A stretch of 64,000 nt of DNA from positions 6,952,001 through 7,016,000 of the forward strand of contig JAZGTH010000072.1 in NCBI GenBank assembly GCA_036877525.1, given 5' to 3'. This stretch comes from Chromobotia macracanthus (Eukaryota; Chordata; Actinopteri; Cypriniformes; Botiidae). Below the pieces are notes generated by a model. The model worked only from the letters and a program-made list of their open reading frames with translations, had not been told where the DNA came from and searched no databases. Position numbers and translations under genes: made by a program. Below are positions 51,285-61,170 of the stretch, one piece after another (position 1 is the stretch's first letter; each line of letters opens with the position of its first letter).

Positions 51285-51806
51285 ACTGCATTAGATTCTC
51301 TTTGGCAGTTATGTGTACAGTGTGACAGATGGAGGAAGTCACAGCGTTTGCATGTCTCTGCATGTTTTTGTTTGTGAACACATAAGCTTTTAACATAATG
51401 GAGAAAAGTGGTATGTTTGTGTGTGATTGTTATTGCTCTAAATGTTGGTGCCAAGCATCGTGAAAGTGCTGTGCCACAGACCAGATAGCACATGTGTTTC
51501 AGTCTCACTTCCTGTGAATCAGGTCACTGCTTAACCACAAACATCTCAAATCAGTTCATGGATTCAACCGTTCGGTTCATCAGACCATTGGCTGCTGGAT
51601 TCTATAGATTCAGATGTTCTCTTTTAAAAACATGACAAAATAAAAAGCTTATTCTTACTCTATTAGACTGAATGTTTCTGTGCACTGTCCAAAGATTCAG
51701 TTTAAAACACAGTCTGTCAGGACTGAGAAATGTGCTCATCTAATGCTTAAGTATCTTTTGATAAATATATGATTGATAAACGACATGTATTTCTTTCTCA
51801 TTTCAG
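51285..51806 (+). other. vasp intron sequence before the first recognised exon
   Basis: No exon recognised. Ends in the acceptor ctcatttcag. Confidence 0.55.
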
Positions 51807-54800
51807 GTTGTCATTAATTGTCCTTTAGTGAGAGGCATAAAATACAACCAGGCGACTCCGACCTTCCACCAGTGGCGCGATGCGCGGCAGGTGTGGGGTC
51901 TGAACTTCAGCAGTAAAGATGAGGCGGCACAGTTTGCTGCCAGTATGATGCACGTGGTGGAGATGCTCAATGGCCAATCAGATGCAGGTCTGATGATCAG
52001 TATTGAACATCTTTCTCATTCTATATCTTTGACATTTTTTTCTAGGTGTTCAAATACCCACTTACATCCCAGTTTAATGTTAAATAAAAAAAACACTTAC
52101 AAAGTAAATTGCAAATAAAAATGACCATGTTTCTTGGTGCAACCCAAAATGTCAATCTCTGACTTAACCAATGACATGAGTCTAGTGGTTGGACTTTTCA
52201 GCAAATCTGTCAGTTGTACCGATACAAGCTGAGATGGAGACTGTGTTACAGGTGTGTGTCCTCCTTGACCTCCACAGACAGGGCCGAGTGCTGAGGAGTT
52301 AGAACACAAGCAGAGGTATGATCATCACCTCAACACTCTGTCACACACATCACAGGTGATAACATGACCATCACCACAACACTCACACACACAGATAAGG
52401 GTTATGACATCACACACACATTTGTGATCTCCCTCATTAGACAGGAGCAGCAAGATAAAGAGAGACAGAGATCTGCTTCCCCCGCCCCACCCCCGGCTCC
52501 TGCTCCAGCCTGTGCACCTCCTCCAGCCTGTGCACCTCCTCCACCTGGACCCCCACCTGCTTCAGGACCCCCGCCTCCTCCACCACCCCCACCACCCCCT
52601 TTTGGAGGAGGACCACCTGCTCCCCCACCACCTGACTGTGGAGAAGGAGGAGGAACAGGAGGAGAGGAAGGAGGTCTGGCCGCAGCACTCGCTGGAGCTA
52701 AACTCCGTAAGGTTGCGAAGGTCAGTTAGATGGAACTGCTGTTCTAATCACAGAACTTCAAATAGAATCTAAATGTCCATCAGTTTATCTGTGATGTGTG
52801 TTTACAGGATGAGAGTGGAGTACCTGCTCCTGCAGCCAGTGGAGGAGGAGGAGGAGGAGGAAGTGGAGGATTGATGGGAGAAATGAGTGCCATTCTTGCT
52901 CGACGGTCAGTTAATACAGAGTTTTAGTTTTTAAGGACTAGTATTTGAAGTTGATTTTCTGTTAACTATGTATTAGAAAAAGAATAAAAATGTGCTTCTG
53001 AAATCTCAATAATTCAATTAATTTACAAGGTCTAGAATAGATACATATTACAAATATATTTGTAAGATGTTCTCAGAAAGTATCAGTTCACTGCAGGGTC
53101 ATTTTGTGATCTCACACTTTGAATTTTGGTAGCTTTTTTGTGTCTGTAAGTATAAGTACATCAAAAATGTTATTTTGCCCATGAATGAGTCACATTTAAG
53201 GACTCATTCACATTTAAGGTCGTCCTGGGAGGATACGACTTTCTTCTTTCAGCTGAACACAGAGTTATATTAAATAATATCCTGACTCTTCCCAGCTTGA
53301 CATTCAGCGTTATTGATGTGGAGCCGGTGTTAAATATGTGAAGCACTAAATATGCTCAAAGTCATTGTTGTTTTTTTACAAACGTGTTGTTTGGCTTAAT
53401 TTATTAAACCCTAGAGTCATATGGAATACTTTACTGGATTACTATTATGATGAATGGATGTGCTTTCTGGAGCCTGAAAATAATGAGAACCATTCCCTGC
53501 CATTTTAAAGCTGGGAAGAGGAAGGATATCATTTCACATAACTCTGACTGTGTTTGGCTGAAAGAAGAAAGTCATATCCTCCCAAGATGCCTTTTATGAT
53601 CGAGTCATTTATGATCGAAATATCATTTTTGGGTGAACTTATCCTTTAAATTATACTTTCTCTGGGCCTCCAATAATTTCTTACCCTGATTAATGTCACT
53701 TAATTGATGTGACATTCACTTTGGGTAAATCTCACATATTCATACTTTTGACTAACTAACAGAATGATGTCTGGGGCACATTGCAGCAGGAAGAGACCAG
53801 CTGACAAACAGACTATCCACACACAGCTTGTTTATAATTTGATGTTTAAGATTTGTAATAAAACATTGTCATTCAGTGAAGTATCAGCTTCACATTAAAA
53901 TAACAGTACAGCAGAAAACAGCAGTGTGTGTGAGAATGAGATGAGAATGAGATGAGCTTGGGGATTGCATGTGTGTTTGTAATAATACATTTCAGCATGT
54001 TATAGCTGAACACATTGTTTACATCTGTCTGTTACAGACGAAAAGCTGCTGATAGTCCAGTGGTGAAAAAAGAAGAATCGACTAATGTAAATCTAATTGT
54101 TTTTAATAAACTTGCTAATCTAATAATCTTCTGTATGTTAAAGTAAACTCTTCTTCTTGTTCTCAGGGGGATTCAGCTCAGACTGACCCTAGAGCAGCAG
54201 GTGAGAGCACTCACACAATTATCTTCTATAATCTCAGCTCAAGATGCACATGCTTCCTGTTTACTGTCAACATTGCACCTTCATAACCTCAAATGTGCTT
54301 CATATTTTCCATTCAGACAAATCAGAAGTTGTCAAGAAACCCTGGGAGAAACCTTCTTCAGTATCACGGTAAAGTCTGACAGTACCGCATTCACCTGTGT
54401 CTGTATGTTCAGTGATGGAGGAAACAGTTGTTTTGTGTTGTTTTAAACAGTGTGAATTCAGCTTCTAAGAGTCAAGACAAGAGTCCAGTGTCTCCTGCCA
54501 CTGCTGCTCCACTCAGCAGGTAATTTACTTTACTCTGTTTCTTAAGTTATTCTTCAAGTCTATTGGCTGAGCTTTCATTTCTCAATTTTCATTCTTAATC
54601 TCGTCTAGAGACAGTACACATTTGAAACATTATTGTGTCTTGATCTGGCCAGATAAAATTATTTAATTATTGAATGACAATCATTAACTATCAGAATTAT
54701 TTGTCTCATTGTATCTTTAATCTTTCACAAGAATAATGACATAAAAATTAAATGCAATATGAACCACATATGATTAAGTTCAGCATAATATTATATCTTT

Positions 54801-55358
54801 AGGAGCAAAGCTGTGCTATGACTTCAGGTGATTTGTTGTTATTGTTAACAGTTACTACATAATAAAAAATGGTAAAAATGCCTGTATGAGGTGTTTCACA
54901 TCATAGCTGCTGCTGTATTGTGTATTGTAGCCTTTATTCATCCAGGTGTGTGTGCTGGTTAATCAGCATTTCTCTGGCATCTTTGCAGGATGAGACCGGG
55001 AAGCAGTACAGGAGATCCAGCTGGATCCAAAGACTCTTCAGACATGGAGAAATTCAAACAGGTCAGCAGCTCGTCACTGCTGCTGTCAGAGTGGGACGCA
55101 GCACAGCTGCTTGTTAAACTAACATCAGTTCTATCATGTCTTCACATGAAATGAAAATGTGTTTATTTGGTAACAGGAAATCCTGGAAGAGGTTCGCAAA
55201 GAGCTGCAGAAAGTAAAAGATGAAATTATTGGTGGTCAGTGCACTTCCTCTGCTGTACTTTAGGGAAATACAGTGACGTTCCCTGTTTCACACAATCATT
55301 GATGCTGTTGTCATCCACAGCTCTGGTGGAGGAACTGCGGAAGAGCAGTTTGGTGTAG
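51807..55358 (+). CDS. vasp: Vasodilator-stimulated phosphoprotein (Ena/VASP), exons from mid-EVH1 to stop; first exons not found
   Basis: Exons 51807-51987, 52282-52315, 52441-52720, 52808-52905, 54038-54086, 54167-54200, 54317-54368, 54451-54519, 54989-55061, 55177-55234 and 55321-55358 join in phase for 321 residues to a TAG. They begin VVINCPLVRGIKYNQATPTF and continue HQWRDARQVWGLNF, the second half of EVH1, which binds FPPPP ligands at focal adhesions. Then GPSAEELEHKQR, a proline-rich region (PPPPPPPPPPPFGGG) that binds profilin and SH3 domains, and EVH2: AAALAGAKLRKVAK (G-actin site), GLMGEMSAILARRRKA (F-actin site), PWEKP, and the tetramerisation coil FKQEILEEVRKELQKVKDEI. With about 60 missing N-terminal residues it would match the 380 of human VASP. 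LARRRKA and the coil sequence favour VASP over EVL and ENAH. Positions aligned with human Ser239 and Thr278 are Ala. Confidence 0.9.
52906..54037 (+). other. vasp intron holding a foldback element
   Basis: No exon. The middle is the inverted-repeat element at about 53165-53655; the rest is AT-rich and unremarkable. Confidence 0.6.
53165..53655. mobile_element. Foldback / MITE-like element with long inverted ends
   Basis: The segment 53227-53253 (gggaggatacgactttcttc..) is matched by the reverse complement of 53557-53583 with one mismatch in 27. Similarity continues outwards on both sides (aaaaatgttattttgcccat on the left; its counterpart on the right is atcatttttgggtgaac), giving imperfect inverted ends of roughly 80 bases around a 300-base centre. 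No transposase is present. The gggtgaac...ctttaaa end is a common theme in carp-like fish repeats. Confidence 0.7.
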
Positions 55359-56328
55359 CTGCCCGGCATGTAACAAAGATGAAGGAACCTCTGCTCGCGA
55401 ACCACAGAGAGAACACAGTCTCAATCTTTTGATAAAAGCTTCTCAGCACGTGCATACGCAGTCGCATGCACACTTGCTTTTAAATCTCACCTTGCTGCTT
55501 GCACACACCCATGTGTGACCTTCATTTTTAAATCTGATTTGTTTTCTGGATTTTTGTGTGTGTGTGTTGGGGGGGTGTTCAAGGTGAATCTGTGTTCACT
55601 CAGTAGTGTTTTAATATACTGGTGCATGTTTTCATCTCAGCACAATAGTCTCTGTTTGCACATAACTAGTTGTTTACATGTTTCATAACCATAATCAGTG
55701 ATATTCTATGTGATGGAAAAATATTTATAAACCACTTGACGGTATGATGATATTTAATGTAATGCATGTCTGAACTGGATGTGAGATGTGGGTCTCAGGG
55801 ACTGTCAGATGATTTAATTTGTTGTATGTTGTAGCTATTGCAGTGTGTTTGTGCTTTACTAGCACAGTTCTGAGAATAGTATTGCCAGTGTATTTTGTCA
55901 CTAACAAAAAACACCATGGCATTTCCATGTTTTTGGCTATGTTGCCTTGGAGTACCACGTAATGGTTATCACTGAGTGCTATGACATATGTCAAAGTAAT
56001 ACATTACTGCCATAAGATACACTTGCTATACCATGTAATACAATGGTAAAGATACAACCACTACATGGTACCAGCATGGTACTTTGCTGTTAGGAGAGCA
56101 ATATGATCTCATAATTGTTTCAAGAAAAGTCATTGATTTACAGACTGTCGAAATCTGCTATGCACCCCTTCAAAGTGCACATTAAAAGGTTTGGCCTGTT
56201 TAAAGGTGCTTAACCAGCAGGCTGATCTAAGACCAGCGTCTTCGGCTCCGTGCGTTTGTGCCGCTAACCGTTGTGGTGTCGTACAAGAGCTGATCTGAGA
56301 TCAGGGCGGTGTCAGTGACGTCACGCGG
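55359..56328 (+). other. vasp 3' UTR and intergenic DNA
   Basis: No exon recognised and no AATAAA close after the stop. A GC-richer patch lies near 56225-56340. Confidence 0.5.
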
Positions 56329-56450
56329 CGTTACATTTACGCTTTAATCCAAAGTTCTTTACAGTGTATTGGTATACAGTTTATCAGTACACGTGCTCCC
56401 TTGGGAATTAAACCCACAACCTTTGCGCTGCAAACTCAATGCTTGACTGA
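56329..56450 (-). mobile_element. tRNA-derived SINE, minus strand, degraded
   Basis: On the minus strand: attgagtttgcagcgcaaag, ggttgtgggtttaattccca, then a body and ctttggattaaagcgtaaat. It is the same family as 36041 but shorter in the tail. Confidence 0.65.
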
Positions 56451-56487
56451 AGCTTTCAGTAAGTTTACACCTGTACGAGAGAAACGA

Positions 56488-56887
56488 ATGAGGAATGATT
56501 TCCCATGTGAACGAATGAGGAATGATTTCCCAGGTGAACGAATGAGGAATGATTTCACAGGTGAACGAATGAGGAATGATTTCCCATGTGAACGAATGAG
56601 GAATGATTTCACAGGTGAACGAATGAGGAATGATTTCCCATGTGAACGAATGAGGAATGATTTCACAGGTGAACGAATGAGGAATGATTTCCCAGGTGAA
56701 CGAATGAGGAATGATTTCCCAGGTGAACGAATGAGGAATGATTTCACAGGTGAACGAATGAGGAATGATTTCACAGGTGAACGAATGAGGAATGATTTCC
56801 CATGTGAACGAATGAGGAATGATTTCACAGGTGAACGAATGAGGAATGATTTCCCATGTGAACGAATGAGGAATGATTTCCCATGTG
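56488..56887. repeat. 27-bp minisatellite, about 15 copies
   Basis: Unit cgaatgaggaatgatttccc then atgtgaa, in three versions at the variable step: cccatgtg, cccaggtg and cacaggtg. The array lies between vasp and nhlrc3. Confidence 0.96.
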
Positions 56888-57540
56888 TTGTACAGCTGAT
56901 CTGTAAAAAAAAAAAAAAGAAAAGTTGTACTGTTGAGGTCAAACAAAGCAACACTGTGGCAAAACCGAGGTGCTCCATTTTCAGACATTAAAGTCAGCCT
57001 GCAGTCAGGATACTCTCATTTACTTCATCTGTTACTGAGCTACTGTAAGCATCTGCATGACAACAAGAACAGGTTGTGTTTTTTAAGCACTGTGGACAGG
57101 ACTGAAAAATCTGTTTCCAATCTGCAGGAATCAGTCAGAATGAATGTTGAGCAGCTTCAGATGAAAATCGCTCATGTCAAAGTTTGTTTATTCTATCAGA
57201 ATGAATTATAATGTCGTCGCCATCATCGTCATCATCATCTTTCTGTTTAAATCAGTCAGGTTTACTTTTCACTTATCTCACCTAAATATGGTCATAGAGA
57301 AACACATTACCTTTATTAATAGGTTGGATATTTTTATAATGTGTATCAGAAAATTAGATACATTTACATGACAATAATTATTGCTGCTCCTGTTAGTGTG
57401 ATGTAAGAGCTATGATGGTGAATTATGATGTTTTCATGGCTCATCACCAGTTCTAGTAATGTACATATAGTCTATATCATTTGCGTTTTACTCTTTCATC
57501 TTTTAAATAGGAAGCACAGAAGCGAATACACAGCGCTAAT
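56888..57540. other. Intergenic DNA upstream of nhlrc3
   Basis: No exon recognised. Contains an A-rich tract at 56906-56919. Confidence 0.5.
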
Positions 57541-57554
57541 GTTTTAAATCGATC

Positions 57555-57677
57555 CGACATGACGTCATCGTCTAGCTGTCAGTGAGAGCCAATCGGGTTC
57601 CATCAGACGGAAACAGGAAGTTGAGCTGCAGTCTGATGATCGTTTATATCTACGAGAAGACAATTACTGCTGTTACC
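57555..57677 (+). promoter_or_regulatory. nhlrc3 promoter
   Basis: Three familiar promoter elements lie just upstream of the nhlrc3 ATG at 57678: a perfect CRE palindrome tgacgtca at 57560-57567, a CCAAT box (gccaatcgg, about 57588), and an ETS-like caggaagt near 57612. No TATA box is seen. This is the layout of a housekeeping-type promoter. Recognised by motif only. Confidence 0.55.
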
Positions 57678-60600
57678 ATGGCCATAATAATCTTTATAAT
57701 GTTCATGTACGGATCCATCAGCTCTCATGTAAGTTCAGATTGATCAATGCGCTAAATGAAGACTGAATACAGTGGTCGAGGTCACATGAGAGGTTTAAAA
57801 CAAGATAGACTTTGTATTAATTTATTTCTTAACTCGTACTATAAGGTATTTTAAAAAAGAATGTGGTACACGACATAATCATGGTGTCCAAAGTAGAACC
57901 ATGGTACTTCATAGTTATTTTGTTTCAATATCATCACTATCAATAAGTAGCGGATATTTTTTCAAATCCGAGTTTGAGGTGAGCAGAGATGTCAGATTTT
58001 TGGTAAACTGGTTGGTTAACTGTGTTTCAGACAAGCATGGCATCAGCCAAAACTGATTTCAAGGTGTCTGGGAAAGCGCTATATAAACTGGACATCTCCT
58101 GGCCCATCCACCCAGAGCACTTCACTGGCCAGGTGTTTGGGGTAGCTGTCAATCATCATGCTGGTTTGGTGTATGTTGCACAGGTGAGTCCGTCTTCCTT
58201 TCATGCTCTTTTATTTTGCTGAGTTCCTGATGTTCATGTATGTATTTGACTTGTGCAGAGAGGAGATAACATTCCTAAAGTGTTGGTGTTCAGCACGGAA
58301 GGAGAATTCCTGCAAGCCTGGAACACCAGCACCCTGGAAATGCCACATGGGATTTTCCTGGCTAATGCTTCAACAAACCCATCAGTGTGGATCACAGATG
58401 TTGGGAATGGTTGGTGTGATCTCTCTTCCTCTGATTCAGTTCTCTAACTGTTACTAGAAACTGCTTCATCTGTCATTTGATGTAATGCTTTGAACATCAA
58501 TTGGAGAAACACAGACACTGCAATGCTCTGCTTGTGCTCTCAGGGCCGTATGGACACACAGTAAAGCAGTATTCCCCATCAGGAAAGCTGCTCCAGGTGC
58601 TGGGATCTCCTGGGAAATCTGGATCTTCCCTCAGTCCGATCCAGTTCGACCAGCCAGCAGAGATATTTGTCCACAGTTCTGGAGAAATGTACATAGTGGA
58701 TGGAGACGGAGGACTAAACAACCGTCTCATCAAACTCTCTAAAGGTGTAAATCTGATGTCATTCACCTGTTGCCATGGTCACTGTAGTTTGTATTGATTG
58801 ATTTGCTGATGTTCATGTAACAGATCTGCAGGTGCTGTGGATGCACGGTGAAAAAGGACAGGGACTCGGTCAGTTCTACATTCCACACAGTGTGGCTGTG
58901 GACACCTACCAGCGGGTTAGTGTGAATGTGCCACATGTTCTACAGTCATCAAAAATTTGCTTGATTTCTGTATTTAAATCAACATGACATGATTTGTGCA
59001 GTTATTGTTCAGGTGTTTTGTGTGATTCTTTAGGTGTTCTATTTGTTTATTCTTCAGGTGTTCTGTGTGATTCTTCACATGTTCTGTGTGATTATTCTTC
59101 AGATGTTCTGTGTGATTCTTCTTCACATGTTCTGTGTGATTCTTTTTCAGATGTTTTGGGTGTTTATTCTTCAGCTGTTCTGTGTGATTATTCTTCAGAT
59201 GTTTTGGGTGATTCTTCTTCACATGTTCTGTGTGATTCTTCTTCAGGTGTTCTGTGTGATTATTCTTCAGATGTTTTGGTTGTTTATTCTTCAAGTGTTC
59301 TGTGTGATTATTCTTCAGATGTTTTGGGTGTTTATTCTTTACATGTTCTGTGTGATTATTCTTCAGATGTTCTGTGTGATTCTTCACGTGTTCTGTGTGA
59401 TTCTTCTTCACATGTTCTATTTGTTTATTCTTCAGGTGTTCTGTGTGATTCTTCACATGTTCTATTTGTTTATTCTTCAGCTGTTCTGTGTGATTCTTCT
59501 TCAGATGTTTTGGGTGTTTATTCTTCAGGTGTTCTGTGTGTTTATTCTTCAGATGTTTTGGGTGTTTATTCTTCAGCTGTTCTGTGTGATTATTCTTCAG
59601 ATGTTCTGTGTGATTCTTCTTCACGTGTTCAGTGTGATTCTTCTTCAGATGTTTTGGGTGTTTATTCTTCAGCTGTTCTGTGTGATTATTCTTCAGATGT
59701 TTTGGGTGTTTATTCTTCAGGTGTTCTGTGTGATTATTCTTCAGATGTTTTGGGTGATTCTTCTTTACGTGTTCTGTGTGATTATTCTTCAGATGTTTTG
59801 GGTGTTTATTCTTCAGCTGTTCTGTGTGATTATTCTTCAGCTGTTTTGGGTGATTCTTCTACAGCTGTTCTGTCTGATTATTCTTCAGATGTTTTGGGTG
59901 TTTATTCTTCAGGTGTTCTGTGTAATTATTCTTCAGATGTTTTGGGTGATTCTTCTACAGCTGTTCTGTCTGATTATTCTTCAGATGTTTTGGGTGTTTA
60001 TTCTTCAGGTGTTCTGTGTAATTATTCTTCAGATGTTTTGGGTGATTCTTCTACAGCTGTTCTGTGTGATTATTCTTCAGATGTTTTGGGTGATTCTTCT
60101 ACAGCTGTTCTGTGTGATTATTCTTCAGATGTTTTGAGTGTTTATTCTTCAGGTGTTCTGTGTGATTCTTCTTCAGATGTTTTGGGTGTTTATTCTTCAG
60201 CTGTTCTGTGTGATTATTCTTCAGATGTTTTGGGTGATTCTTCTTCAGCTGTTCTGTGTAATTATTCTTCAGATGTTTTGGGTGTTTATTCTTCAGGTGT
60301 TCTGTGTGATCATTCTTCAGATGTTTTTGGTGTTTATTCTTCAGGTGTTCTGTGTAATTATTCTTCAGATGTTTTGGGTGTTTATTCTTCAGCTGTTCTG
60401 TGTGATTATTCTTCAGATGTTTTGGGTGATTCTTCTTCAGCTGTTCTGTGTGATTATTCTTCAGATGTTTTGGGTGTTTATTCTTCAGGTGTTCTGTGTG
60501 ATTATTCTTCAGATGTTTTGGGTGATTCTTCTTTACGTGTTCTGTGTGATTATTCTTCAGATGTTTTGGGTGTTTATTCTTCCGTTCTGTGTGATTATTC

Positions 60601-61131
60601 TTCAGATGTTTTGGGTGATTCTTCTTCAGATGTTCTGTGTGATTCTTCTTCAGATGTTTTGGGTGATTCTTCTACAGCTGTTCTGTGTGATTATTCTTCA
60701 GATGTTTTGGGTGATTCTTCTACAGCTGTTCTGTGTGATTATTCTTCAGATGTTTTGGGTGTTTATTCTTCAGCTGTTCTGTGTGATTATTCTTCAGATG
60801 TTTTGGGTGATTATTCTTCAGCTGTTCTGTGTAATTATTCTTCAGATGTTTTGGGTGTTTATTCTTCAGGTGTTCTGTGTGATCATTCTTCAGATGTTTT
60901 TGGTGTTTATTCTTCAGGTGTTCTGTGTGATTATTCTTCAGATGTTTTGGGTGATTCTTCTACAGCTGTTCTGTGTGATTCTTCTTCAGATGTTTTGGGT
61001 GTTTATTCTTCAGCTGTTCTGTGTGATTCTTCTTCAGATGTTTTGGGTGATTCTTCTACAGCTGTTCTGTGTGATTATTCTTCAGATGTTTTGGGTGTTC
61101 TTCTCCTGTTCTGTTATTATTCTTCGTTTTG

Positions 61132-61170
<39 letters not shown>

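Noticed and set aside
56359..56991. RMRNDFPGE-type repeat protein and antisense HSFTWEIIP-type repeat
   Set aside because: Shadow of the 27-bp array in intergenic DNA.
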